Notes: generated from the letters alone by a model not told the origin. A stretch of DNA of 63,343 nucleotides from Oscillospiraceae bacterium (GCA_902783035.1 CACZPK010000025.1:1-63343), one strand, 5' to 3'. Shown: positions 54,001-62,683, counted from the stretch's first letter. Translations and numbers: made by a program.

Positions 54001-55868
54001 ATGATCAGATCCGCGAGGCAAAGGAAGAAGCGGAATACGCCAACCATGCGAAATCCCGCTTTCTCGCCAACATGTCGCATGAGATCCGCACGCCCATCAA
54101 CGCCGTGCTCGGCATGGACGAAATGATCCTGCGCGAGAGCAATGAGCCGGAGATCCGCGGCTATGCCGCCGATATCTATACGGCGGGCAATACGCTGCTG
54201 TCCCTGATCAACGACATTCTGGATTCCTCCAAGATCGAATCCGGCAAAATGGAGATCGTGCCGGTGGATTACGAGCTCCCGACACTCATACGCGACCTGT
54301 ATAACATGATCTCCCAGCGCGCGCAGGCGAAGGACCTCCATCTGGTGCTGGAGATCGACCCCGCGCTGCCAAAGGGGCTGTTTGGTGACGATGTACGCAT
54401 CCGTCAGGTGATTACCAACATCCTCACCAACGCGGTCAAATATACGCCCGCCGGTTCGGTATACTTCCGCGTCCGCGGCACACGCGAAGGCGAAGACATC
54501 GTGCTGCACGTTGAGGTCGAAGACACGGGCATCGGCATCAAGGAAGAGGATCTGCCCAAGCTCTTTGAGGCGTACCGGCGCATCGAAGAAGGGCGAAACC
54601 GCCACATTGAGGGTACCGGGCTCGGCATGACCATCACGATCCAGCTGCTCTCCATGATGGGCAGCAAGCTCGAAGTCGAGAGCGTGTACGGCAAGGGTTC
54701 AAAGTTCTTCTTTGACCTGCGCCAGCGCGTCGTGAATGAAACACCCATCGGCGAATTCTCCGTCGCCGCACGCTCGTCGGAGGAGCACTATCATTACGAA
54801 GGTGCATTCATTGCCCCGGACGCGCGCGTGCTGGTGGTCGACGACAATGCCATGAACCGCAAGGTCTTCCGCAGTCTGCTGAAGGTCACGCGCATGCAGA
54901 TCACGGAGGCGGACGGCGGTGCGGCGGCGCTCTCGCTTGCCGAGGCCGAACGCTTCGACATGGTGTTCATGGATCACATGATGCCGGATATGGACGGCGT
55001 GGAAACCATGCAGCGCATGCGGAAAATCGCAGGGTACGACACGGTGCCCATCTATGTTCTCACCGCGAATGCGGTGACAGGCGCAAAGGAACAATACCTT
55101 GCGGACGGTTTTGATGGTTTTATCTCCAAACCCATCGTGTCGGACAAGCTGGAACAGGCGATCCGCGAGGCGCTGCCGGATACGCTGCTCCGCCCCTATG
55201 AGCCGGAGGACGGCGCAGCGAGCACAGCAAGCGCAAATGCGCTGCCGGAGGATCTGCCGACGGTGGACGGGCTGGATTGGCATTACGCATGGATGCACAT
55301 GCCCGAGCGGGAACTGCTGGAATCGACGGTCCGGGAGTTTCGCGAGGTTTTGCCGCTGCAGGCGGACAAGCTGGATCGGATGTGGGCCGACATACAGGCC
55401 GCGCCGGAGGACGCGGACGCGCTCGCGTCCTACCGCATTCAGGTACACGGCATGAAAAGCGCGGCGGCAACCATCGGTATCGTACCGCTGGCAGGCATGG
55501 CAAAGATGCTTGAATTTGCGGCGCGCGACGGCGATATGGATACGCTCGCGCGGCTGCATGGCGTATTTGAGGCGGAATGGCGCTCCTACGGCGAAAAGCT
55601 CCGCGCCGCATGCGGTGCGGAGGAACCGGAAGCGGAAAAGGAAGCCGCGGACACGGACATGCTGCGTGCGATGCTCTCCATGCTCTCCGCCGCGCTGGAG
55701 GACTTTGATGTGGACGCCGCGGACGGCGTGATGGAAAAACTGCGCTCCTACCGCTTCGCCCCGGGGGTCGAAGCGCTGCTCCCGTCGCTGGGCGCAGCGG
55801 TGGCCGATTTGGACGAAGACGAGGCCAAACGTATCATGGCGCAGATGACGGAACAAGCGGCACAATAA
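51081..55868 (+). CDS. Hybrid histidine kinase with ECF S-component-like input domain and beta-propeller
   Basis: A 1595-residue protein. Residues 1-183 form about six helices resembling an ECF transporter S-component (WLDSVGTFISAVLLGPVAGA; then VNMPDKAISIVIA). A hydrophobic stretch at 196-216 leads to two-component-regulator propeller repeats (about 220-860; e.g. GGLWIGTNDSG), a Y_Y_Y-like domain, and a transmembrane helix near 955-975. Then HisKA (His1000 in MSHEIRTP), HATPase (N-box near 1112, DTGIGI, GTGLGM), a receiver (Asp1298 in FMDHMMPDMDG) and an HPt domain (His1456 in QVHGMKSAA). The phosphorelay residues are all present. Stop is 27 bases before a response regulator gene. Confidence 0.88.
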   Translation: MADRKKWLFAWNAGNVALILLGTAINLFGGWVADKLFLPFWLDSVGTFISAVLLGPVAGALSGGLMNIIASLYQPGQAWFAIVSIGGGLAVGFFFPRDRKIDPFSVIATALFAGFVMSVLSLPLNLYFNSGYVGHPWGDALVDLLSYYINFKALCCLAGGLLVNMPDKAISIVIALSILYLVRRQRERREKRHTASMFSAVLLTAAALSALAPHADAADFSAEYAAVVYGRSDGLASAEINAIAQTGDGYIWAGAYSGLYRYNGSEFEQMQPDERINNVMCLYEDGAGGLWIGTNDSGVACYHTDTGAVDFYSVADGLASDSIRAVCGDGAGGVYVGTTSSLCGIGADGAIRVFSRYPQLSGTQSLCFLGDGQVAGVTARGILFVLHEDKLFFSRESDDTDLAYTAAAFNPDAGELLVGTSGSDLVRFRLLAEGNLRIADRVSVPELSDANRIRYVPKEGGYFVAASIGIAFVDNALHAELLTRSDFGSAVSDVISDYQDNIWFSSSKQGVMKLAYNPFTNLSRKAGMEPTVVNALLMDGGRLYIGTDMGMAVLDIATCKPVDGPAADLLGDERVRHLMKDRSGNLWVSTYGRHGLVCIAPDGTSEAFDDTNDAVLGSRFRFSMELADGTVLAASTEGLNFIRDGVVTDTVGANEGMFLPKPLTAAECDDGSLLVGTDGDGVYRVRRGVILGHIGAEQGLQSLVVMRIVPCAGGYIYVTSNGLYFQGADTANEPVRRLKSFPYNNNYDVYIADDGKAWVSSSAGVYVLDAEQLVQDADYRYVLLNHNRGFDTTLTANAWNAASGNVLYLCCTDGVRCIDRTAFDDWNGNYNIVMSSLCVENQDIACVDGTYSIPAGRSRVQIRPAVLNYAISNPLVSISLDGADDPGIILHQNEMNTEYYTMLPYGDFRVHVQILDELTGETRKEAFFNLHKDAELYERTFYKVYLVFVTAMFIAFLAWTIAKMSNMAIINRQYDQIREAKEEAEYANHAKSRFLANMSHEIRTPINAVLGMDEMILRESNEPEIRGYAADIYTAGNTLLSLINDILDSSKIESGKMEIVPVDYELPTLIRDLYNMISQRAQAKDLHLVLEIDPALPKGLFGDDVRIRQVITNILTNAVKYTPAGSVYFRVRGTREGEDIVLHVEVEDTGIGIKEEDLPKLFEAYRRIEEGRNRHIEGTGLGMTITIQLLSMMGSKLEVESVYGKGSKFFFDLRQRVVNETPIGEFSVAARSSEEHYHYEGAFIAPDARVLVVDDNAMNRKVFRSLLKVTRMQITEADGGAAALSLAEAERFDMVFMDHMMPDMDGVETMQRMRKIAGYDTVPIYVLTANAVTGAKEQYLADGFDGFISKPIVSDKLEQAIREALPDTLLRPYEPEDGAASTASANALPEDLPTVDGLDWHYAWMHMPERELLESTVREFREVLPLQADKLDRMWADIQAAPEDADALASYRIQVHGMKSAAATIGIVPLAGMAKMLEFAARDGDMDTLARLHGVFEAEWRSYGEKLRAACGAEEPEAEKEAADTDMLRAMLSMLSAALEDFDVDAADGVMEKLRSYRFAPGVEALLPSLGAAVADLDEDEAKRIMAQMTEQAAQ

Positions 55869-55895
55869 ACGCACGAGACAGACGAGGAGGATACG

Positions 55896-56663
55896 ATGCA
55901 CACTATCGTAATGATCGGAAAGGCCAATGCGCAAACACAAGCGCTCCATACTTACCTGCGCCAGTACTTCACCGTACAGCTGTGTACGGAGGATGCGCCA
56001 ACGGCGCTGGGCATGGTCAGGGTCGTCGCACCGGAGCTGATCGTGGTCAGCCTCGCCGGTATGACCACCGCGGACCGGTCGGTGTTCGTCGGCTTGCAGC
56101 GGGAGTTCTCCTCCATCCCCGTCATCACGATCGGGACGCAGAAAGAGAGCCTGCCCTTCGGCTCGTTCCACTGGGACAAGCAGTTTGAAAATCTGCTCAG
56201 CCCCGTGGCAAACGAAGCGGTGCTCGACGCGGTTTGCAAGCGCCTGCACGTGGCAGAGCAGAGCATCAAGGCGGAGGCCGCCGTCGCCGCGTCGGGCGCA
56301 CAGCGGCGCTCGGTGCTTGTGGTGGACGACAATGCCGCAACGCTGCGCAGCATCAAGGGCATGCTGGAAAAGCATTACAACGTCACGCTTGCAAATTCCG
56401 GCATGAAAGCGATGACCTCCATGGGAAAAAGCCGTCCGGACGTCATTCTGCTCGACTATGAGATGCCCGTTTGCGACGGGCGGCAGACGCTGGAGATGAT
56501 CCGTGCGGACGAGGAGCTCAACTCCATCCCCGTGATCTTCCTCACCAGCGTCAACGACAAGGCGCACATCGAGGCGGTCATCAAGCTGCTGCCTGCCGGC
56601 TATCTGCTCAAGCCCGCGATTCCCGAGCGGCTGATCGAAGCAATTGAAAAGGCGCTGGCATAA
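55896..56663 (+). CDS. Double-receiver response regulator without output domain
   Basis: A 255-residue protein. The N-terminal receiver-like domain (about 1-120) lacks the phosphorylatable Asp (IVVSLAGM at its place). The C-terminal receiver (about 138-255) is complete: acidic pair in LVVDDN, phospho-acceptor Asp187 in ILLDYEMP, Thr/Ser in FLTSVND and Lys in LLKPAIP. No DNA-binding or enzymatic output. It follows the hybrid kinase gene by 27 bases after GACGAGGAGG, so it is the likely acceptor from HPt His1456. Confidence 0.88.
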   Translation: MHTIVMIGKANAQTQALHTYLRQYFTVQLCTEDAPTALGMVRVVAPELIVVSLAGMTTADRSVFVGLQREFSSIPVITIGTQKESLPFGSFHWDKQFENLLSPVANEAVLDAVCKRLHVAEQSIKAEAAVAASGAQRRSVLVVDDNAATLRSIKGMLEKHYNVTLANSGMKAMTSMGKSRPDVILLDYEMPVCDGRQTLEMIRADEELNSIPVIFLTSVNDKAHIEAVIKLLPAGYLLKPAIPERLIEAIEKALA

Positions 56664-56678
56664 TGCATAATGATAAAA

Positions 56679-56715
56679 CGCAAGGGGGAGAGCGATGCAT
56701 CGCTCTCCCCTTGCG
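56679..56715. terminator. Bidirectional terminator between the regulator and importer-2 genes
   Basis: CGCAAGGGG(G)AGAGCGAT pairs with ATCGCTCTCCCCTTGCG with one extra G in the left arm. It separates convergent genes. Confidence 0.75.
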
Positions 56716-56733
56716 TTATGCTCTGTGATTGCT

Positions 56734-57864
56734 TTACTGGTTGCCGACGCGGGTCATGATATCGTTATAGTGTTCGATGATCTGATCCTTGTTCGTGGCA
56801 AGGTAGTTGTAGTCGAGGTCGACAATACCCAGCTCGCTGTCCGCGGGCAGGCCCTGCAGGGCAACGTTGGAGTTGGAGCCGCGGCCGGCAAGCTCCGCAC
56901 GGCGCTGCTGGAAGTTCGAGGACGCCAGCAGGTCGATCATCGCCTGCGCAGCGGTCAGGTTCGGTGCATCCTTGACGATGGCGGCGCCGCCGGGCATCGC
57001 GGTGTTGCCCTCTTCCATGTAGACAAGCTGCATCGTGGTACCACCCTGTGCGATCAGGCCGGCAGGCGTGGACTCATAGGACAGGCCCACGGCGTACTCA
57101 CCCTGGTCGACCAGGTTGTAGACGTCCTTCGAGGAGTTGGTGGAGAAGACCTGCGGCAGGAGCTGCTCGATGTACTCCCAGCTCTTGGCATCCTCAAAGC
57201 TGTCGCCCATCACGGCGAGCATCGTCTGCAGCTGACGCCAGCCGGAGGAGGAGGCAGCGGGATCGGCGGTGATGATCTTGCCCTTGAGCTCGGGCTGGAG
57301 CAGATCCTTGTAGCCCTTGACCTCGACGCCGAGATCCTTCAGGACGTTGGGGTTGACGACCAGGCACATGACCTGAACATCATAGAAGGTGTAGTAACCG
57401 GCAGGATCGTGATACGCCTGCTCCGCGTCGTTCGTCGCGGTGTAGGGCTGGAGAATGTCGTGATAACGATCGCCGTCCGCCGCGAACATGCCGCCGATAA
57501 CTACGTCCGCGCCACTGGTCTCGTCGCTGCGGATCTTGGTTGCCAGCGTACCGACGGAGTCGGCGACAATGTCGACCTCGCAGTTCGGATACAGCTTGCT
57601 CCACTCATCCAGCAGGATGTCCTGCTGGCTCTGGTCCATCGTGGTGTAGACCGTCAGGACGCCGGTGACCTCGTCCTCGCCCTTGGCCCAGGACGGGCGG
57701 TCGGACGCCGCAGGCGCCGCAGGCGTGCTGGACGCAGCAGGCGTCTCCGTCTGCGCGGGAGCGCTGGGTGCAGGCGTGCTGCCGCTGTCACCGCTGCTGC
57801 CGCCGCAGGCGACAAGACCCAGAGCCATGACAAGTGCAAGTACCAGACTCATGATTTTTTTCAT
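56734..57864 (-). CDS. ABC importer 2, substrate-binding lipoprotein (FbpA/AfuA-like)
   Basis: A 376-residue type II binding protein with lipobox LVAC (Cys20), a Pro/Ala/Thr linker, and mature start GVLTVYTTMDQSQQ. Paralogous to the protein at 24274. At the ferric-binding Tyr-pair position it reads GEYAVGLSYESTPAG, without adjacent tyrosines. GTAGGAGGAACAA precedes the ATG. Last gene of the mtlD-HAD-ABC run (54 bases after the permease gene). Confidence 0.88.
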   Translation of the reverse strand: MKKIMSLVLALVMALGLVACGGSSGDSGSTPAPSAPAQTETPAASSTPAAPAASDRPSWAKGEDEVTGVLTVYTTMDQSQQDILLDEWSKLYPNCEVDIVADSVGTLATKIRSDETSGADVVIGGMFAADGDRYHDILQPYTATNDAEQAYHDPAGYYTFYDVQVMCLVVNPNVLKDLGVEVKGYKDLLQPELKGKIITADPAASSSGWRQLQTMLAVMGDSFEDAKSWEYIEQLLPQVFSTNSSKDVYNLVDQGEYAVGLSYESTPAGLIAQGGTTMQLVYMEEGNTAMPGGAAIVKDAPNLTAAQAMIDLLASSNFQQRRAELAGRGSNSNVALQGLPADSELGIVDLDYNYLATNKDQIIEHYNDIMTRVGNQ

Positions 57865-57918
57865 ACCATTGTTCCTCCTACTTCAATTTTTATATTCAGG
57901 CGGTGAACCGCCGGAATA

Positions 57919-59568
57919 TCAGAGCTTGACGTCCTCCAGCTTGGTAAAGCGCAGATAGACCGCCAGACAAATGATCGTAAGGATCGTGGTGATGGTCGCG
58001 TATGCCGCGGCAACTCCGTATACGCCGTTGTTGATGGCCACATACGTTCCCATAGTCAGCGTGATCGTGCGGTTGTTGTAAAGGATAACACCGCTGGAAA
58101 CCTCCGTGATGATGGACACCCAGCTGAGCACCGCGCCCGAAATGATGCCGCTGGACATCATCGGCACCGTGATGCGCACAAAGGTCTTCGCCTTCGACGC
58201 ACCCAGGCTCAGCGCCGCTTCCTCCACGCTCTGGTTGATCTTCATCATGGCCGCCGTCGCCGAGCGGCTGGTAAAGGGCAATCGCCGGATCGACAGCGCG
58301 ATGATCATGATTGCCAGCGTGCCGGCAATGGAAAACGGCTTTTTGCTGAACACGATGACCAGTGCGATACCGATAACGGAGCCCGGCATGATGTACGGCA
58401 GCATGGAGATCGTGTCAATGGTATTTGCCAGAATGCCGCCGCGCCGCACCACCAGATAGGCAATGATCACCGCAATGACAATGATGATCGCCAGCGTCGC
58501 AAAGCTGATAATCATGGTGTTGCGCGTCGCGCGCACCAGATTCTGCCGCAGCGCCTTCTGATAGTTGACCATGGAGTAGCCTTCCAGCAGGATACTGTTG
58601 TTGTACTTGCGGAAGGACATGTAGATGATGTAGAGCTGGGGCAGCATCGACACCAGCACCAGCACATAGCAGTACAGGTTCATCAGCACGCCCTTGACAC
58701 CGGTCGCCTTCTTCATCTGCACCTTGTTGAGCGCGTTCATTGTGAACTTGAACTTGCTGGTGGCGTATTTCTGGATCAGGAAGAACACGCCGGTGACAAT
58801 GACCGCGATCACGCTCACCGCCGCGGCAAAGTGGTAGTCCGTGCCGTTTTCGCCAAGGTACTCATTGTAGATCAGCACCGGGAAGGTCAGGTAGCCGCGG
58901 CCGATCAGCAGCGGCGTGCCGAAGTCCGCAAACGAGCGCATAAACACCAGCAGCGCGCCGGCAAGAATGGTCGGCATGGTCAGCGTCATGATGACGTTGA
59001 AAAAGCGCTTGACGCCCTTGCAGTTCATGCTCTCCGCCGCTTCGAGCAGGGAGTTGTCGATGTCGCGGAAGGCACCGTTCATGTAAATGACGATCAGGGG
59101 AAACAGCTTGAGCACCTGCACCAGCACAATGCCGCCGAAGCCGTAGATCGAAAACCCCTGGATGCCGACGCTTTTGAGCAGATTGGTAATCAGGCCGTTG
59201 TTGCCCATCAGCAGTATCCACGCATAGGCGCCGATGAACGGAGCCGACATCGTGCACAGCAGGCACATGACATACAGGAACTTGCGCCCCTTCAGCTCAT
59301 AGAAGGTATAGAAATATGCAAACGGGATACCCAGCAGCAGGCAAAGCAGCATAACCCAGGCTGCGATGCGGAAACTGTGGCCGATCGTGGAATAGTAATA
59401 GACCTTGCCGAAAAATTTCTGGAAGGCGTCCATGGTGAAAGCGCCGTCCGAGATAAACGCCTCACGCAGAAGGCCGGCAATCGGATAAACCAGAAAAATC
59501 GCAAACAGGGCAAAAACGATCCATGCGATCAGCCCCCAGAAGTCGAGGCCTCTTTTTGCCGTTCTCAT
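57919..59568 (-). CDS. ABC importer 2, fused double-module permease (FbpB/AfuB type)
   Basis: A 549-residue membrane protein with about 12 helices in two permease modules. EAA-like loops read DNSLLEAAESMNCKG and SVEEAALSLGASKAK. Paralogous in architecture to the permease at 21397. GAGGAGGCGAGGCT precedes the ATG; the ATPase gene ends 12 bases upstream. Confidence 0.9.
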   Translation of the reverse strand: MRTAKRGLDFWGLIAWIVFALFAIFLVYPIAGLLREAFISDGAFTMDAFQKFFGKVYYYSTIGHSFRIAAWVMLLCLLLGIPFAYFYTFYELKGRKFLYVMCLLCTMSAPFIGAYAWILLMGNNGLITNLLKSVGIQGFSIYGFGGIVLVQVLKLFPLIVIYMNGAFRDIDNSLLEAAESMNCKGVKRFFNVIMTLTMPTILAGALLVFMRSFADFGTPLLIGRGYLTFPVLIYNEYLGENGTDYHFAAAVSVIAVIVTGVFFLIQKYATSKFKFTMNALNKVQMKKATGVKGVLMNLYCYVLVLVSMLPQLYIIYMSFRKYNNSILLEGYSMVNYQKALRQNLVRATRNTMIISFATLAIIIVIAVIIAYLVVRRGGILANTIDTISMLPYIMPGSVIGIALVIVFSKKPFSIAGTLAIMIIALSIRRLPFTSRSATAAMMKINQSVEEAALSLGASKAKTFVRITVPMMSSGIISGAVLSWVSIITEVSSGVILYNNRTITLTMGTYVAINNGVYGVAAAYATITTILTIICLAVYLRFTKLEDVKL

Positions 59569-59580
59569 AGCCTCGCCTCC

Positions 59581-60705
59581 TCACGCTTCCGTACTGTTGT
59601 GGACGCCGCTCATGAGGCTCTTGCCGTCCTCCCCGTCCTCAAATACGTTAATTTTTGCGCTGTTGACCGTCAGGACGACCTCGCTGCCCGCGGGGAGAAT
59701 GGTGGCAATGTCAGACTCCTGCACGATCTCCGCCTCCTCGCCCGTATCCAGCTGGACGAAGTAGTGCGTGTTGAGGCCGAGGAACACGCTGTCACGGATC
59801 GTGGCATGGATGCCCTGCGCCCCCGGCTCTTCCGTGATGAGCAATTCCTCCGGGCGGCAGGAGATCAGGACGCTGCGCTCCGCGTCTCCGAGCCGGTCGA
59901 GATCGACCGTGGAGAGGGATACGGCGTATCCGTCCCCAAAGGTCAGGCGCGCCGCGCCGCCGTCCTTTTTGACCGTTCCCTTGAGGATGTTGGACTTGCC
60001 GATAAAGGACGCCACAAAGGTATCCGCCGGACGCATATAGATGTCCTGCGGTCTGCCGCAGTGATGGATCACGCCCAGCTTCATGACCGCGATGCGGTCG
60101 GAGATCGCCATGGCCTCCTCCTGATCGTGCGTCACGTAAACCGTCGTGATGCCGACATCGTGCTGGATCTGCTTGATGACCGTGCGCATCTCAACGCGCA
60201 GCTTCGCGTCGAGGTTGGAAAGCGGCTCGTCCATCAACAGCACGTCGGGACGGACGCACAGCGCACGCGCCAGTGCAACGCGCTGCTGCTGGCCGCCGGA
60301 CAGCGCCGAAGGCATCCGGTCGGCAAAGGCGTCGATGTGCACGAGCTTGAGGAACTTTTCCGCCTCGGAGCGGATCTCTTCCTTCGGAAAGTTCCGGTTC
60401 TTCATGCCGAACTCCACGTTCTTGCGCACCGACATGTTGGGGAAGATCGCGTAGTTCTGGAACACCATGCCGATATTCCGTTTGCCCGGATCCATATCGT
60501 TGATGACCTTGTCGTTGAAGGAGAAGGTTCCGCCCTCGATGCTGTTGAACCCGGCGATCATGCGCAGCAGCGTTGTTTTGCCGCAGCCGGAAGGTCCCAG
60601 CAGGGTAAACAGCTCGCCGTCCCGGATCTTCAAGCTCAGGTCGGGTATGGCGACATTGTCCCCGTACTTCTTGACCGCGTGGTCGATCGTGATGTTTACG
60701 CTCAT
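59581..60705 (-). CDS. ABC importer 2, ATP-binding protein (FbpC/PotA type)
   Basis: A 374-residue ATPase with Walker A GPSGCGKTT, signature LSGGQQQRVALARA, Walker B VLLMDEPLSNLDA and a C-terminal TOBE region. The start at 60705 (MSVNITIDH) follows GGAGGGA at about 11 bases; a TTG at 60729 is possible. It lies 58 bases after the HAD phosphatase gene. Confidence 0.92.
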   Translation of the reverse strand: MSVNITIDHAVKKYGDNVAIPDLSLKIRDGELFTLLGPSGCGKTTLLRMIAGFNSIEGGTFSFNDKVINDMDPGKRNIGMVFQNYAIFPNMSVRKNVEFGMKNRNFPKEEIRSEAEKFLKLVHIDAFADRMPSALSGGQQQRVALARALCVRPDVLLMDEPLSNLDAKLRVEMRTVIKQIQHDVGITTVYVTHDQEEAMAISDRIAVMKLGVIHHCGRPQDIYMRPADTFVASFIGKSNILKGTVKKDGGAARLTFGDGYAVSLSTVDLDRLGDAERSVLISCRPEELLITEEPGAQGIHATIRDSVFLGLNTHYFVQLDTGEEAEIVQESDIATILPAGSEVVLTVNSAKINVFEDGEDGKSLMSGVHNSTEA

Positions 60706-60763
60706 GTTTACACTATCCCTCCACTCCAAAATAAATTTCTGTCAAAAAACGAAACAGCCGCGC

Positions 60764-61414
60764 TCACAGCTCGCCTGCCTCGATGGCACGCTGCACGTCA
60801 AACAGGCTCTCGCAAATCCGCGCGCAGCCGGTGCGCAGTTCCTCCGTCGGCTGGAACATGTCGATCACCATGACGGTGGCGCAGCCCGCGGCAATGCCCG
60901 CGCGGCAGCCGCTGACGCTGTCCTCAAACACATAGCAGTTCTCCGGCGCACAGCCGATCTGCTGCGCCGCATGGAGAAACACGTCCGGCGCCGGCTTGCC
61001 GTGCGCCACCTCCTGCCCGCTGACCACGGCGTCAAAAAGGCCGTCCAGTCCCGCAAGTTTCAAATTATGCAGCACCAGATCTTTTTCCGTGCTGCTGGCA
61101 ACGGCGGTACGCACGCCGTGTGCGCGGAAAAACGCAGGCAACTCCCGTGCGCCCGGTTTGAGCGGAACCTCCTTTTCCAGCCACGCCCGCACGCGCGCGG
61201 TGCAGTCCGCCAGCATGGCGTGTGCATCCACCGCGGGAAAAAAGCTGTGAATGGTCGCCACCGCCTGTGCGCCGTTTGTTCCCGCGAGCGCATCCTCAAA
61301 TTCCTGCGTATGCTGGACGCCGAAGCGCCTTGTCGACTCCTCCATGCTCTTGTAATAGAGGCGTTCCGTGTCAAACAGAAGCCCATCCATGTCGAAGATC
61401 GCACCGTTTTTCAT
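60764..61414 (-). CDS. HAD-superfamily sugar-phosphatase-like protein linked to importer 2
   Basis: A 216-residue HAD hydrolase of the beta-phosphoglucomutase/sugar-phosphatase group: motif I FDMDGLLFDTE (nucleophile and general-acid Asp both present), motif II VASSTEK, Lys in HGKPAPDVF, motif IV VFEDSVSG. Members dephosphorylate or isomerise small sugar phosphates. It lies between mtlD (73 bases) and the ABC ATPase gene (58 bases) on the same strand, pointing to one operon. Confidence 0.87.
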   Translation of the reverse strand: MKNGAIFDMDGLLFDTERLYYKSMEESTRRFGVQHTQEFEDALAGTNGAQAVATIHSFFPAVDAHAMLADCTARVRAWLEKEVPLKPGARELPAFFRAHGVRTAVASSTEKDLVLHNLKLAGLDGLFDAVVSGQEVAHGKPAPDVFLHAAQQIGCAPENCYVFEDSVSGCRAGIAAGCATVMVIDMFQPTEELRTGCARICESLFDVQRAIEAGEL

Positions 61415-61487
61415 TGCTTTTTCTCTCCTGTGTCATACGCTTCATGCGCAAGGCGCCGGGCGCCCGTTTCCGCTCACGCGGACGCTT

Positions 61488-62654
61488 TCAGCATTTTGTC
61501 AGCTCCGCGTTCTCCAGCGCACGGTAGACCTCCATGATGCGCCGATGCAGTATGCTGTCCGCCTCCAGTCCGCTGTATGCGCTCAGCGCCTGTTCAGCGC
61601 CCTCGTCGCGGATCTTTTGCAGCAGCTCCACGCTCTGCGGATCGTCCGGACAGTCAAAGCGCAGCGCGGCGGCCGCGCCGTAAACCAGATGGTCGACCGG
61701 CAGGTCGTAGGATACCGCCGTCGTCAGCGGCTTGATGAGCCGGTCCCCGGCCGCGAGCTTGCGAATGGGCTCGCGTCCGACACGCTTCACTTCGTCCTGC
61801 AAATGTGGGTTCTGGAACCGGCGGAAGATACGCTCCACATAGGCATGGTGCGCATCCGGATCGAAATGGAATTCGCGGATCAGCCCCTCGCCGCTCTCCT
61901 GCATCGCCTTGTGGACGATGCGGCCGATGGCATCGTCGCGGATGCTCTCCAGAATCGTCCCGTAGCCCTTCAGGCTGCCGAGATAGGCGCAGATCGCATG
62001 ACCGCTGTTGAGCGTAAAAAGCTTGCGCTCCAGACACGCCATCAGGTTATCCGTATAGGTCAGGCCCTCAACCTCGATCAGGTCGCCCTTCCACGCGGAG
62101 CGCTCCACGTCCCATTCCATATACTCCTCCACGCCGGCATCGAGCGGATCGTCAAATTCCGGCTTGGGGCAAATGCGGTCCACGGCGCAGTCGGCAAAGC
62201 CGATATGCTCGTCGCAAAACGCGATCTCCTCCGGTGAAAGGTGCTGAAAAGTCTCGTTTTTGAGCTTCGTGGTGGTACGCAGGCCGTTTTCGCAGCAAAT
62301 AATATTCATCGGTTCCGTGTTGCCCGCCGCAATGCGCACCCGGATGCCCTCCGCGATCGTCACGGCGATCTTCGGCAAAACCAGCGGTCCCACCGCCGTT
62401 GTGATCAGGTCGCAGCGCGCGATGGCAGGCGCGATCATCGGCCCCGTGGACTTCACGGCGCTGATATTTGTGATCTCCCAGTCGTAGCATTCCTGATCGA
62501 GGATATGCACCGTATAGTGTTTATTGGTGTTGATCCCGTCGACGATGGAGTCCACCACGTCCGCAAATGTCACGTGCCAGCCGCCACGCTCCAGAATCGC
62601 CCCCATGAAACCGCGCCCGATATTGCCCGCGCCGAATTGTATCGCCTGTTTCAT
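61488..62654 (-). CDS. mtlD: Mannitol-1-phosphate 5-dehydrogenase
   Basis: A 388-residue NAD-dependent polyol dehydrogenase interconverting mannitol-1-phosphate and fructose-6-phosphate. The Rossmann start AIQFGAGNIGRGF and downstream NIICCENGLR and the NSGHAICAYLG motif are typical. The start at 62654 follows AAGGAGA. No mannitol PTS genes accompany it; the next genes are a HAD phosphatase and an Fbp/Afu-like ABC importer, which is unusual context for mtlD. Confidence 0.93.
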   Translation of the reverse strand: MKQAIQFGAGNIGRGFMGAILERGGWHVTFADVVDSIVDGINTNKHYTVHILDQECYDWEITNISAVKSTGPMIAPAIARCDLITTAVGPLVLPKIAVTIAEGIRVRIAAGNTEPMNIICCENGLRTTTKLKNETFQHLSPEEIAFCDEHIGFADCAVDRICPKPEFDDPLDAGVEEYMEWDVERSAWKGDLIEVEGLTYTDNLMACLERKLFTLNSGHAICAYLGSLKGYGTILESIRDDAIGRIVHKAMQESGEGLIREFHFDPDAHHAYVERIFRRFQNPHLQDEVKRVGREPIRKLAAGDRLIKPLTTAVSYDLPVDHLVYGAAAALRFDCPDDPQSVELLQKIRDEGAEQALSAYSGLEADSILHRRIMEVYRALENAELTKC

Positions 62655-62683
62655 CGCCGTCTCCTTCCCATACAACAAGCATT

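Noticed and set aside
56734..60705. Calling importer 2 a ferric iron transporter from FbpABC similarity
   Set aside because: The binding protein lacks the adjacent tyrosines of ferric-binding proteins and the neighbours are sugar-phosphate enzymes.
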